Positions 1-9,067 of a stretch of 64,000 nucleotides of DNA are shown here, one piece after another; within the stretch, counting starts at the first letter, position 1; each line of letters begins with the position of its first letter. The notes under the pieces were generated by a model, which searched no databases, was not told the DNA's origin, and was given only the letters and a program-made list of their open reading frames with translations. The position numbers and the translations under genes were made by a program. Source of the stretch: SPDF01 sp963812085 (lineage in GTDB: Bacteria; Gemmatimonadota; Gemmatimonadetes; Gemmatimonadales; GWC2-71-9); the NCBI GenBank assembly GCA_963812085.1, contig CAWETL010000004.1:496001-560000 (forward strand), given 5' to 3'.

Positions 1-1
1 T

Positions 2-1861
2 ATTCCGCTGGCTTTCTATCTACTATTAGAAAAGCCCAGATTTCCACGGTTACCCCTCATAGTTGTTGTTTCACTGGTTTCGGCTGCAGTATTTCTAACA
101 CACTCACTCAGCACCTTCATGTTCACAACAATAATTCTCGCCACGGTCTTCACTACTCTCTGTTTCCCAAGCAGAGTGGGTATTGGTAGAAGAACCGTTT
201 TGGAATGGCTTGTTCCCATTTTTGTAGGCGGGTTAGTAGTCTCTCCCTTCCTCGTTCAGGTAGCTCCCATCTACTTAAACCCGAACTCAGCCATTTTCAC
301 TGGTGGTTTACCAGAAATTCAACAAGCACTGCTTCCCATCAGGCATGTCCCGTTAGATCTTGTTTTACCTTTTTTCGTTTGTTTTTTCCTGTACTTTGTT
401 TTTTCCAAGTATGTCCATGAAAAAATAATTCGTTTCCCTACGATTCTTCTCGTTTTGTGGTTGATTATCCCAGCAGCTCTTTCGCAATCTTTTATCGTTG
501 GGTTGTACACGGACTATCAGCGTTTTCTCTATTTTGCAGTCCTGCCACTAATCATTTCAGTCGGAACTGGTATCTGGCTTGGAGCCCGCTTGCTAGCAAA
601 AAGCACAAGTTGGCTTTTATCAGTTGGAAAAAGACTGCTCCAAAAAAGATTCAGCGAAAGCAAGATTCTAAGATGCATTAGTTCTCCTCCATCCAACAAA
701 ACCACAGTGACGCTTTTTGCGACCGCCCTAATACTGATTGCCTTTCTAGCGCTACCCAATTTCTTTATGACTCCCCCTGATGGTTTCTTGCTTCAAGGTC
801 ACTTTCAAGCCATGAACAAACCAGGATATGACGCAATACAGTGGATTAAGAAGTACACTCCGACAAACTCCATTTTCGTAGCTGACGCCTGGTATGGTTG
901 GTGGCTAGGAGGATTCGCCCAAAGGCCAACCATAAGCGCAGTTGAACCGCAGTTCTTAGCTAATTCTCGAGAGTTTGAACCAGCATTGTTGGCTTCCCGG
1001 CTCCTTGACACCGATTACTTGATTGATAATGGCTTGATTCAAATTAGAGAAGACGGAGGCTACATTTCCAGACATAACCCTCAGATCCTGGCCAAGCTGA
1101 ACAACTCGTATAATCCCTACCCCGCCCTTAACTTCTCCAGCAGCGAGACAAAAATATCTCTTTGGAGAAACGGAAACCTTGTCTCTGTTAGGCTTTCAGA
1201 TATCCCGCTGAGGGAAATGCATATGGAAAACTCCTCGACCTACGCCACTATTTATGTTGCTTGGGGAAACGAGCTTCTCAACTACACCCAAGAATACACG
1301 GTATACCAAGGCGTACGCTTCATAAACGTCACCCAAACCCTATCACGCAATGACCCCACCGCTAACTTCTCCACATTAAGTCTTAGCGCACAAACCCAAA
1401 GCTATCTCATTTCAGACAACACCAGCTCCATCGAGCTCTTAGACCACTATTTCCCGGTTGAAAGCCAACTAATCTTTTCAGGAGACCGTCCGACAGCCAC
1501 GCAAACCGCCGAAAACCTCACAATACTTTGCGACCTAAAAAACCAATCAAAGGTGACCGTAAACTATTATGTCGGAACATTCGAGTACCCGTACTACGGA
1601 GAAAACGCCCAAACCTACAATGGTCGCCAAAAAATACTCACGGATAACATGCAAACCTATTCATTGAAAGTTGCAGAAAATCCACTGGACATTTTTAATT
1701 ACCACCAAGCAATCGCACATCTAAATGCTTCCTACATTGTCATACGCGATTATTCGCAGATTTCAAAGTTCGCCAAAGACCCCACGTTCAACCAGTTATT
1801 CATAAACAAAAAAGTAGCTATATTCCAAATAAGATCCATCCAGCTCATCCCTAAAAACTGA
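2..1861 (+). CDS. GT-C-type polytopic membrane protein, 5'-truncated
   Basis: The frame is open from base 2, so the gene starts outside the window; 619 residues are visible. The first ~200 residues are hydrophobic membrane helices, followed by a large outer domain. It is a clear paralogue of the protein at 3873-6224: both share the PTYLN loop, the block YGWWLxGFxQRPTI and the block IREDGGYxxRHNP (IQVREDGGY in the other). The YGWW...RPT block resembles the WWDYG...NRPT region of STT3/AglB oligosaccharyltransferases, which suggests a GT-C membrane glycosyltransferase or a related lipid-linked-sugar enzyme. That is an inference from motif and context. The next gene starts about 155 bp downstream, and the whole set reads as a glycosylation operon. 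Confidence 0.8.
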   Translation: MPLAFYLLLEKPRFPRLPLIVVVSLVSAAVFLTHSLSTFMFTTIILATVFTTLCFPSRVGIGRRTVLEWLVPIFVGGLVVSPFLVQVAPIYLNPNSAIFTGGLPEIQQALLPIRHVPLDLVLPFFVCFFLYFVFSKYVHEKIIRFPTILLVLWLIIPAALSQSFIVGLYTDYQRFLYFAVLPLIISVGTGIWLGARLLAKSTSWLLSVGKRLLQKRFSESKILRCISSPPSNKTTVTLFATALILIAFLALPNFFMTPPDGFLLQGHFQAMNKPGYDAIQWIKKYTPTNSIFVADAWYGWWLGGFAQRPTISAVEPQFLANSREFEPALLASRLLDTDYLIDNGLIQIREDGGYISRHNPQILAKLNNSYNPYPALNFSSSETKISLWRNGNLVSVRLSDIPLREMHMENSSTYATIYVAWGNELLNYTQEYTVYQGVRFINVTQTLSRNDPTANFSTLSLSAQTQSYLISDNTSSIELLDHYFPVESQLIFSGDRPTATQTAENLTILCDLKNQSKVTVNYYVGTFEYPYYGENAQTYNGRQKILTDNMQTYSLKVAENPLDIFNYHQAIAHLNASYIVIRDYSQISKFAKDPTFNQLFINKKVAIFQIRSIQLIPKN

Positions 1862-2017
1862 TTGAAACAACCAACAAACAAACAGCAAAAACCCTAAACA
1901 TTCTCCCCCGTTCTTTTCTTTCACCTGAATCTTTACGAAATAACTTTGACACAAGAAATCTTTACAAAAACCGTCTTAAGCAAAGTCGAGTATCTAGAAT
2001 CAAAAATCGTGATTGAA

Positions 2018-2791
2018 ATGGAACAAGTTGAACTCTCCGTTGTCGTTCCAGCCTTTAACGAGGGAAACTCTATCGAACGCGCCCTCTCCAACCTGGATGA
2101 CCTATTCAAAATCGAAAAACGGAGCTACGAAATCGTGGTCGTTGACGACGGCAGCAAAGACAACACTCTGCAGAAAGCATCGAATTACGCCGGAAAAAAT
2201 GGTCACGTAAAAGTACTGAGCTCTGATGAGAATAATGGCAAAGGTTACGCTGAGAAAAAAGGCTTCATGAAGAGCATCGGCGATGTGGTCGTTTTTGCTG
2301 ACAGCGATCTAGAAATAGATATAGGTGTTGTTTCAAAGTACATTGAGGCATTAAATCATGGAGACATAGTTATTGCCTCTAAATGGCATTCTGAGTCTCA
2401 CGTCGAGATATCGATGTCGAGGAGAATTCTTAGTCATTGTTTCAATGTTTTGGTCAAGATACTAATTGGCGTAAACATTAGAGACACGCAAGTGGGACTC
2501 AAGGCAATTAGGAAGAGCTCTTTTGAGAAGATTATTCCTAAATTGATAGTCAAGAGATTTGCGTTTGATGTTGAATTGCTAGCCGTTGCAAGCCTCTACG
2601 GATTGAAGATCGTTGAGATGCCAGTACGGCTTAGGCTAAACGCATCCCTCAAGCTTAAAGAAATCCTCAAAATGTTCAGTGACCTCCTAAAAATAACCTA
2701 TAGATTAAGAGTACTTCGAATATACGGAAAACCTGTTCCTCACTTCAACTATGAGCACGTTCAAAGATCGCCAAGGTTTTGCAAACAATGA
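2018..2791 (+). CDS. GT2 glycosyltransferase, dolichyl-phosphate sugar synthase-like
   Basis: Cytoplasmic family-2 glycosyltransferase of 257 residues. It has the N-terminal VVVPAFNEG strand, VVDDGS at about residue 43 and the DSD metal/nucleotide-sugar site at about 95-97. The later QVGLKAIRK and RFAFDVELL stretches are typical of dolichyl-phosphate mannose/glucose synthases (DPM1/AglJ-like). Such enzymes load a sugar from NDP or GDP onto a polyprenyl phosphate. The ATG at 2018 is chosen because it directly precedes the conserved strand; the frame is open upstream to a TTG at 1946, with no clear ribosome site for either. The stop overlaps the next start as ATGA, implying translational coupling. 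It has no C-terminal membrane helices, unlike GtrB-type members. Confidence 0.88.
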   Translation: MEQVELSVVVPAFNEGNSIERALSNLDDLFKIEKRSYEIVVVDDGSKDNTLQKASNYAGKNGHVKVLSSDENNGKGYAEKKGFMKSIGDVVVFADSDLEIDIGVVSKYIEALNHGDIVIASKWHSESHVEISMSRRILSHCFNVLVKILIGVNIRDTQVGLKAIRKSSFEKIIPKLIVKRFAFDVELLAVASLYGLKIVEMPVRLRLNASLKLKEILKMFSDLLKITYRLRVLRIYGKPVPHFNYEHVQRSPRFCKQ

Positions 2792-3876
2792 GAATTTTGG
2801 TTTTTAATTGGCGTTGCTGGCTTAACCCCGAGATGGGGGGAGCGGAGGTTTTCACTCACGAGGTTACAAAACGATGGGATGATGCTGGACACGAAGTGAC
2901 GCTATTTACCTCCAAATTTCCCGGATGCAAGAACGAAGAAACCCTGGATGGAGTGAGAGTAATAAGGTCTGGAAGCCGCTTTTCAGTATATGGGGAAGCC
3001 AAGAAGTTCTATTCAAAACGCTTCAAGTCAGAACGCTTCGATCTCATAGTTGATGAAATAAACACTAGACCCTTTTTTGCGCAGAGTTTTATCGAAAACG
3101 GCGAGCATGTTGTAGCACTAATTCACCAATTAGCTAGAGAGTATTGGTTTTACGAAACAAGATTCCCTTTGAATGTCTTAGGCTACTACCTCGAAAACAA
3201 ATGGTTGCGCAGATATGCTAGCATACCCACAATTACTGTATCAAACAGCACCCGCGAAGATTTGGACGCTATAGGCTTTAAGAAGGTATTCGTAATTCCT
3301 GAAGGGCTGAATTTTGAGCCTTTGACTAAGCTTTCTCCCAAGAACAATCATCCCGTCATAGTATATGCCGGGCGACTAAAGAAAGCTAAAAGACCAATCC
3401 ATGCAATAAAAGCATTTGAAAAGGTAAAAGAAAAACTGCCTGACGCAGAGCTTTGGATAATTGGTGACGGCCCTATTAGGTGTAAGTTGGAGGATATGCA
3501 TGTCCAAGGGACAAGATTCTACGGGCGCTTAGATGATTTCGAACGCCAGAGACTAATAGAACAAAGTTGGGTTCTGGTTAATCCAGGAATCCGAGAAGGT
3601 TGGGGGCTAAATATTATTGAGGCCAACGCTTTGGGCGTGCCTACTGTAGCATATTCCGTGCCCGGCCTGAAAGACTCAGTTCAAGACCAAAATACCGGCT
3701 TTCTGGTGAAAAACGGGGATAACCAAGCCATGGCAGACAAGCTGTTAATTTTACTCACCAATGAAAAACTAAGAGTCATTATTTCTAAAAACGCACTAGA
3801 GTACTCACACAACTTTTCTTGGGATGTCACTGCTTGCGAATTCCTACGAATTGCGATGAGCACAACTCATAAATGA
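2788..3876 (+). CDS. GT4 family glycosyltransferase
   Basis: Retaining GT-B fold glycosyltransferase of 362 residues. The N-terminal acceptor domain opens with MRILVFNWRCWLNPEMGGAE, including the GGAE loop common in this family. The C-terminal domain begins around VIVYAGRLKKAKRP. The donor-binding E-x7-E motif lies in REGWGLNIIEANALG near residue 270. The start ATG at 2788 overlaps the stop of the preceding GT2 gene (ATGA), and its own stop overlaps the next ATG in the same way. It therefore likely acts in the same surface-glycan or N-glycan pathway, adding a sugar from an activated nucleotide. The sugar cannot be read from the sequence. Confidence 0.9.
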   Translation: MRILVFNWRCWLNPEMGGAEVFTHEVTKRWDDAGHEVTLFTSKFPGCKNEETLDGVRVIRSGSRFSVYGEAKKFYSKRFKSERFDLIVDEINTRPFFAQSFIENGEHVVALIHQLAREYWFYETRFPLNVLGYYLENKWLRRYASIPTITVSNSTREDLDAIGFKKVFVIPEGLNFEPLTKLSPKNNHPVIVYAGRLKKAKRPIHAIKAFEKVKEKLPDAELWIIGDGPIRCKLEDMHVQGTRFYGRLDDFERQRLIEQSWVLVNPGIREGWGLNIIEANALGVPTVAYSVPGLKDSVQDQNTGFLVKNGDNQAMADKLLILLTNEKLRVIISKNALEYSHNFSWDVTACEFLRIAMSTTHK

Positions 3877-6224
3877 ATAGCATCAAATGTGGAGACTCAA
3901 TAACGCGGGGGAGATTGGGGTATATGTTCAAGGCAACCAAAAAAGATGTCTTGCTACTGGCAATCTTCGCTTTCGCGTTTGCATACCGTATAATTCTCCT
4001 GCTTTGGCAAACATATCCGCCAGGCGCTGATATTGGCTTTCACGCCGGCGTCATAAACTCAATTACACAGTCAGGCAACACAAATTTCCTGTGGAATTTT
4101 TATCAGATGGGCGGAGGCGTGGAACTTGAATTTCCGGGATATCACATTTTTGCTTCAGAAATAATAATTTTGACTGGCATGCCCAACTATTTGGCACAGG
4201 CCACTATTGTGGCTTTATTCTCGTCACTAACCGTTTTGTCTGCTTTCCTTGTAACTCGAAGAGTATGGAATGAATCGACCGCCTTCATTGTCGCGTTCTT
4301 TGTGGCTGTCTCACGGTTTGACATTGAAATACTCTCATGGGGAGGCTACCCCAATATAATCGCCATGTTTTTGATTCCTTTAACTTTCTACATGTATCTT
4401 AAAAGAGACAAATTTTCAACGACGCCTTTTCTTGTATCAACCTCTATTTTAGTTGCTGCAATATTTCTGACTCATTCCTTGAGCGCCGCCGTTTTCATTG
4501 GCATAACCGCCATTACTTCTTTCACCGTATTGTTTTTTCCTAAAATGTTTGATGGATCCAGAAGAAGCATCCTCTACTGGGCGCTGCCGATATTTATCGG
4601 AGCCATTCTTGTTTCGCCTTTTTTGGCAAACGCAATACCGACTTACTTGAACGCTAGCGCGCCATTAACAGGATCCCCTGCAATTGAACGGGCTTTGCTT
4701 GCAACGCAAACAGTTCCTCTCGACACGGTGTTGGCGCTTTTTGCCTGCATTGTGCTGTTCTTCTTACTATCGAAAAAATATAAACGACGGTTCTTTTCGC
4801 TTCCAGTGTTTCTTCTTATCATTTGGCTTTTGGTTCCATTACTGTTAACTCAGGGCTACCTGATTGGGTTATACGTGCAATACATTCGGTTTCCATACTT
4901 CCTCATTATACCAGTGATAATTCTCTTGGCTGCAATAACTCATTACGCTTCAGTGTATTTGGCAAGAATATTAAGTGCATACCATGGCTTAAACGGGCAA
5001 AGCAGGAAAACAAGCCAGTCCTCTAACAAGATATTGCGAAGAATCTCACCTAAAATAAGCTACAAAACAGTTCACGGTGCCTTATTAGTAGGCTTTCTGC
5101 TAATCTTGCTCTTCCATCTTCCAATCTTTTCGGTTCCTTGGGAAGGCGTCCCAGTCCGAAATTTTTACCAAGTTATGGATAACGCTGGCTACCAAGCGAT
5201 AGAGTGGGCTAAGCAAAACACGCCAGTAGACTCGGTGTTTGTTTCTGACGCTCATTACGGGTGGTGGCTCGCAGGATTTGGCCAGCGACCGACAATAACC
5301 GCCGTTGACCTACAGTATCTGACGCTCGCCCGCGAAGTGAACATATCAAGAAACTCTTCTTACCTGCTGGACACGGACTTCGTGATTGACAACGGTTACA
5401 TTCAAGTTCGCGAAGACGGCGGATACGTAGGCAGACACAACCCCATGTTTTTAGTAGACTTGAACTGGACCAACTCCCCCTATGGCTTCTTCCAATTTAA
5501 CAGCAGCGAAATCACATTACTTTCCCGCGAAGGCAACAACGCAAAATCCACAAAAGTCGCTGAACTACCCGTCACCGATATGCAGCTAGTCGGTGCCAAC
5601 AGCGACAGCCCATCCATAATTGTCAACAAGGCAAACAGCGAATTTACCTACTCAGAAATCACAACAGTCACAAAAGGAAAACAGTTCGCAAACATGACAA
5701 TAACGGTTCAAAGCTACAACCCCAACGTTTCCATAGACTGGCTTAACTTCGTCATCGAATCACAAGGAACATTCCAACAACCATTCAACAACACCCTAGC
5801 AATGTTGGATCCAGCCATCAAGGTATGCGGACAGCTGATTTTTGCACAATCCCAGCCGGAAATAAGCAACTTTAGCCCTCAAAACCCCTGCATAACTCAA
5901 CTATCCTACAGCCTTCATGGAAAAACAGGGGCTGAAATCCAACTTCTAGTTGGAATATACACAGTATCTGACAGCGACATTCAGAACCCAACGAGCCCAT
6001 ATGGTCTCAGAGGAACCCTGAGTGCTAACCTACAAAATCCCACGACGTTTCCAGATTTGCCAATAACCACATTTGACTACAAAATAGCCCTACAAGAATA
6101 CAACGTTTCATACGTTGCAAACCGCAATTTTGAGTTAAACCGCAAATACGCTGATGACCCAAAATTCAGCCTCGTATTCATCAACAACGAAGTCGCCATC
6201 TTCAAGGTTAAAGCTAACTGCTGA
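3873..6224 (+). CDS. GT-C-type polytopic membrane protein
   Basis: 783 residues. About a dozen hydrophobic helices cover residues ~25-440, followed by a ~340-residue soluble C-terminal domain. The first outer loop contains GADIGFHAG (D53, H57), placed where GT-C enzymes carry their catalytic acidic residue. Residues ~460-475 read DAHYGWWLAGFGQRPT, resembling the STT3 WWDYG/NRPT region. It is a full-length paralogue of the truncated gene at the left edge. The ATG at 3873 overlaps the preceding stop; an alternative ATG at 3924 is preceded by GGGGGAGATTGGGG and could be the real start. Likely a membrane glycosyltransferase that uses a polyprenyl-linked sugar; the substrate is unknown. The last codons lie inside a repeat shared with 35.8-36.2 kb. 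Confidence 0.82.
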   Translation: MNSIKCGDSITRGRLGYMFKATKKDVLLLAIFAFAFAYRIILLLWQTYPPGADIGFHAGVINSITQSGNTNFLWNFYQMGGGVELEFPGYHIFASEIIILTGMPNYLAQATIVALFSSLTVLSAFLVTRRVWNESTAFIVAFFVAVSRFDIEILSWGGYPNIIAMFLIPLTFYMYLKRDKFSTTPFLVSTSILVAAIFLTHSLSAAVFIGITAITSFTVLFFPKMFDGSRRSILYWALPIFIGAILVSPFLANAIPTYLNASAPLTGSPAIERALLATQTVPLDTVLALFACIVLFFLLSKKYKRRFFSLPVFLLIIWLLVPLLLTQGYLIGLYVQYIRFPYFLIIPVIILLAAITHYASVYLARILSAYHGLNGQSRKTSQSSNKILRRISPKISYKTVHGALLVGFLLILLFHLPIFSVPWEGVPVRNFYQVMDNAGYQAIEWAKQNTPVDSVFVSDAHYGWWLAGFGQRPTITAVDLQYLTLAREVNISRNSSYLLDTDFVIDNGYIQVREDGGYVGRHNPMFLVDLNWTNSPYGFFQFNSSEITLLSREGNNAKSTKVAELPVTDMQLVGANSDSPSIIVNKANSEFTYSEITTVTKGKQFANMTITVQSYNPNVSIDWLNFVIESQGTFQQPFNNTLAMLDPAIKVCGQLIFAQSQPEISNFSPQNPCITQLSYSLHGKTGAEIQLLVGIYTVSDSDIQNPTSPYGLRGTLSANLQNPTTFPDLPITTFDYKIALQEYNVSYVANRNFELNRKYADDPKFSLVFINNEVAIFKVKANC

Positions 6225-6610
6225 CTGAGACTCAAACTCTTAAACTCCTTTCTAGCCAACTCATTCTGCCGCCGCAAAGCAAAAGCACGTTGACTCTCAA
6301 CGTATGAGCGGACCCTAGCCAAATCACGCAAAACCGTCGGACCACTCACCCCAACTCAGCGGCAATCTGCCCAATCGTTAGGCCCTTACTCTGCAGCTCC
6401 AAAACTCTTCGGCGACGCTCACGCTCCAGCTTGTACTTACGTAGGCTCTTGTAATTTTTGCCTACTCGCCTATACTCAGCTTTGCTTTTTGCGTTGCTGT
6501 GCTTTAGCGTGTCAAATACGCGTCCAACCACGCTTCAAACCCCCTTCAACACCCTCCAGACACCCATTAATTCGACGAATTTGTCCTGCCGAAAAGCCCA
6601 AAAACAGCCA
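6215..6610 (-). repeat. Dispersed HTH-gene repeat, copy 1 (degenerate)
   Basis: This segment matches 35845-36238 with the same orientation of its encoded HTH protein. Homology covers the 5' two-thirds of the HTH gene and runs past its start into the upstream flank. There, a 33-nt block at 6578-6610 is identical to 36206-36238. The match ends inside the last codons of the GT-C gene at 3873-6224. Identity in the non-coding flank suggests recent transfer or a conserved regulatory element. Confidence 0.7.
6218..6531 (-). pseudogene. Broken, truncated HTH protein gene
   Basis: The first part (6531 down to about 6346) encodes the basic N-terminus with RRVGKNYKSL and RERRRRVLEL and the first half of a helix-turn-helix. 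After the Ile-Ala-Ala-Glu-Leu-Gly stretch the frame stops. The following frame continues with GPTVLRDLARVRSYVESQR. Comparison with the intact gene at 35583-36122 places a one-base loss near 6345 (32 bases against 33 in the aligned stretch). The C-terminal third is missing altogether. Hence a decayed second copy, although an assembly error could account for the frameshift alone. Confidence 0.7.
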
Positions 6611-6810
6611 ATTCCAACAAAAACACCCCAAATCCAACATATTAAACCCACAGGTCCCCCCATATTTTTTTCCTTTTCCATCATTATAGGAATTACAGTG
6701 ACATATTTAACCAAACAAAACACAAATTAAGCATGTTGAAAAGAAAACCGGGTTTTGATTTTGTCACCCTCAAAAAGCAAGGGATGTTTTGAAACAGAAA
6801 AGTTGGAAGA

Positions 6811-7042
6811 CTACTTTTTCTTCTTCTGTTTTGGCGGCAGAGTCGAAACGTATTTCAAGGATTTGTCTAGCCATTTATCCGAGTTTCTCGTCTGAATAGA
6901 GTTTGCCTCTCTTGTAAGCGAACTCAAAACAAAGTTGACTACGCATTCAAATTAGCGTGCCTGCATATTTGCTAAGCGGGTCTATGCCGTATTTGAAAAC
7001 ATAGTTTCTTTGGTCGTAGCTAAGAGCAGTGATTTTATACAT
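6811..7042 (-). pseudogene. Small hypothetical gene with a frameshift
   Basis: From an ATG at 7042 one frame reads MYKITALSYDQRNYVFKYG... to ...YAGTLI and then stops. The next frame continues smoothly with ECVVNFVLSSLTREANS and ends in a Lys-rich tail PPKQKKKK before a TAG at 6811. Removing one T from the TTT run near 6951 joins both into a ~76-residue protein. I do not recognise a family. Good residue composition on both sides of the break argues for one real gene, broken either truly or by a homopolymer error. Confidence 0.4.
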
Positions 7043-7127
7043 TGTTGTTGATGAGTTACAGTCACATATGTTTAAGAGAAGTTACTTCACCCTTGAAACT
7101 AAGGAATTTCTTGCGAGGTGATTTGAA

Positions 7128-7451
7128 TTGAAGAAGTTTATGGTTTTATACATGTCTCCAGTCTCCGCTGAAGCGCAAATGAACGTGAGCCCTGAAGAGA
7201 TGAAGAAAGGAATGGAACCATGGGTAGCTTGGTTTAAGAAAGGCGGAAAGGCTTTCGTTGACGCTGGAACACCGTTGGTAAATGGGATGCATTTCACTAA
7301 GAAAACCGCTACCAAAGGCAAGACAGAAGTAACTGGCTATTCTATTGTGCAGACAGAGAATATGGAGGCAGTCAAAGCATTGCTAGCAGAATGCCCGCAT
7401 TTTATGATGCCCAAAGCAAGCATCGAAGTCCTTGAAATGATGCCTATGTGA
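7128..7451 (+). CDS. YCII/DGPF-domain-like small protein
   Basis: 107 residues. The pattern MKKFMVLYMSP at the start, GKAFVDAGTPLVNG in the middle and VKALLAECPHF near the end matches the YCII/DGPF ferredoxin-like fold used in small oxygenase-like or accessory proteins; the specific reaction is unknown. The start is TTG at 7128, supported by a GAGGTG site at 7115-7120. It stands alone with intergenic DNA on both sides. Confidence 0.7.
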   Translation: MKKFMVLYMSPVSAEAQMNVSPEEMKKGMEPWVAWFKKGGKAFVDAGTPLVNGMHFTKKTATKGKTEVTGYSIVQTENMEAVKALLAECPHFMMPKASIEVLEMMPM

Positions 7452-7630
7452 TTTCCTATATGATTGCATTTCTTCAGTTCAACTTATCTTCCTTTTTTCA
7501 GATTTTTTTTCTCATTCAAAATCGACAAGAAGAAAAGGGGAAGCGCATTATCTTACGAAGACGAAAAGAACCAAAAAGAGCCGAACCGTATTGCCTGCAT
7601 AAACTTAAATCGAGCACCCACTAATAATTA

Positions 7631-7948
7631 ATGGAGCTGTTTTTGATGGAACAACAAAAAATTATTGGGACCAACTGTTACAACTGCATTTGGATATCAA
7701 AAAAAGGAGAATCGGTTGATCTCAAGGAATTAAATGTCCAGGGCGGAATTGACCCAAAGAACAAGGAAGAAACTCAAAAAGCTAAACAAGCAGACCTCAT
7801 AACGTTGCCAGGCGGAACAAAAGCTGACGCAACAAACAAGAAATTCTGTTACAATGAAGCGATAAAAATGTTCGTTACTGTTCGTATGTGTTGCGGATAT
7901 TGGGATAATGCCGGAGTCAAAAGACCCTGGAAGAAAACTAAAAAATAG
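7631..7948 (+). CDS. Hypothetical Cys-containing protein
   Basis: 105 residues, unrecognised family. It has an N-terminal NCYNC pair and a C-terminal half with KFCYNEA and RMCCGYWDN, so five cysteines that could bind a metal or an iron-sulfur centre. There is no signal peptide or membrane helix, and the C-terminus is Lys-rich. Two starts are possible: ATG at 7631 (AT-rich box ~25 nt upstream, so possibly leaderless) or ATG at 7646, which has GGAG nine bases ahead. The cysteine pattern and clean codon use support a real gene. Confidence 0.65.
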   Translation: MELFLMEQQKIIGTNCYNCIWISKKGESVDLKELNVQGGIDPKNKEETQKAKQADLITLPGGTKADATNKKFCYNEAIKMFVTVRMCCGYWDNAGVKRPWKKTKK

Positions 7949-8075
7949 TCTAAAAAGCACGCGCAATCCCACCCAAAATCAACCACTTCCAACCCAACCA
8001 CCCCCAAAATTGCAGCTTCACTGCAAACCCAAGTAGTCTCCAATCGCGCTCGCTTTGGCTTTCAAAAAAGAAAGG

Positions 8076-8246
8076 CTAATAGGGGAACTTTGTTTTTCGG
8101 GTTTTCGCTCTCAGCACTTCATCCTGACGGGTTACGCTTTCTGGGTGCGTTTTCATGTGTTCTACTATATCGGTTTCCGTGTAGGGTGCTTCTTTTGTCC
8201 ATCCACACACTGGACACTTAAATTCTCGTGCTCCGGATATACTCAT
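8076..8246 (-). CDS. Mini C2H2-type zinc-finger protein
   Basis: 56 residues. The body reads FKCPVCGWTKEAPYTE followed by DIVEHMKTHPE: C-x2-C and H-x3-H ligands, so one classical C2H2-like finger. The ATG at 8246 is chosen because GAGGTG lies five bases upstream. A paralogue with the same layout lies at 14901-15062 (minus). The role is unknown; a nucleic-acid- or protein-binding adaptor is plausible. Confidence 0.7.
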   Translation of the reverse strand: MSISGAREFKCPVCGWTKEAPYTETDIVEHMKTHPESVTRQDEVLRAKTRKTKFPY

Positions 8247-8539
8247 GCGCTCACCTCTATCCCCTGATTTCCAGCCAAACAATCTACTTCCATTTCAGCT
8301 ATCTTATTTATGTCATGTGCCGTGATAATTTTTCGCTTCTCGGTTGGAGGGTTATTTTCAAAATGTCACTCTACTTGTGCAAATCTCCATCTTTATGTAG
8401 CATTCTTTTTTTGTAGGCTGTCAAAGAGAAAGAAATGGCAAGTACAAGAATAGTGACTATCCATACAAGAATCTCTGGGGTCGAGGGTGAGGGGAATTCA
8501 GTAAGTCTTTAATAAGTTTAACAGAGAAAGTCATATTGG

Positions 8540-8809
8540 GTGAAGATTTTGGAAGCATACGTTTTGATAAAAATAGCTACTCAAACAGACGTTTGCGGTT
8601 TCAGCCGCTCAGTCCTTGAAAAGATAAATAATAAATTGAGGGGTATCAAAAACGCCAACTTGCTCTTCGGCGATTTTGATGCTATCTTGAAGTTGGACAT
8701 GCCTAAGATTCATGATGTTGAGAATCTGGTTATGGAAGAAATCCAGATGATTGAAGGTGTTGAGTCGACGCTTACTCTGCTTTGTGTGGATGAGGAAATT
8801 TTGGAGTAG
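8540..8809 (+). CDS. Stand-alone Lrp/AsnC ligand-binding (RAM) domain protein
   Basis: 89 residues with the alpha/beta RAM fold pattern of Lrp/AsnC regulators (EAYVLIKIATQTD at the start, LLFGDFDAILKLD in the middle, GVESTLTLL near the end). The DNA-binding HTH domain is absent. Such single-domain proteins form oligomers that bind amino acids and may partner with full Lrp proteins or enzymes. Start is GTG at 8540. The next gene begins 12 nt later and encodes a second RAM domain, so the two are probably co-transcribed. Confidence 0.8.
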   Translation: MKILEAYVLIKIATQTDVCGFSRSVLEKINNKLRGIKNANLLFGDFDAILKLDMPKIHDVENLVMEEIQMIEGVESTLTLLCVDEEILE

Positions 8810-8821
8810 GAGTGATGGGGT

Positions 8822-9067
8822 ATGGAAACTGGTTATATTCTTTTTAGCATAAAACCTGGAATGAAGAAGAGCTTTCTCCAAAGTGTCAAAAAGATAGCAG
8901 GGGTAAAAGAGGCGCATATCGTGCTGGGCAATTGGGATGCCGTCGCGGAGATTGAAGCGGAAACTATTGGGGAGATGGAGAAAGTCTACTTTAACGAGAT
9001 TGACAAATTACTGGGCATAACTCAGTCTAGACTGTACATAAAGGCGTGTCCAAGAACGAGAAAGTAA
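8822..9067 (+). CDS. Second stand-alone Lrp/AsnC ligand-binding domain protein
   Basis: 81 residues, RAM-type: ETGYILFSIKPGMKKSF, then VKEAHIVLGNWDAVAEIE and a C-terminal strand SRLYIKACP. No HTH. GGAGTG lies just upstream of the ATG at 8822. Adjacent to and co-directional with the 8540-8809 gene; the two could form a hetero-oligomer, though that is inference. Confidence 0.8.
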   Translation: METGYILFSIKPGMKKSFLQSVKKIAGVKEAHIVLGNWDAVAEIEAETIGEMEKVYFNEIDKLLGITQSRLYIKACPRTRK

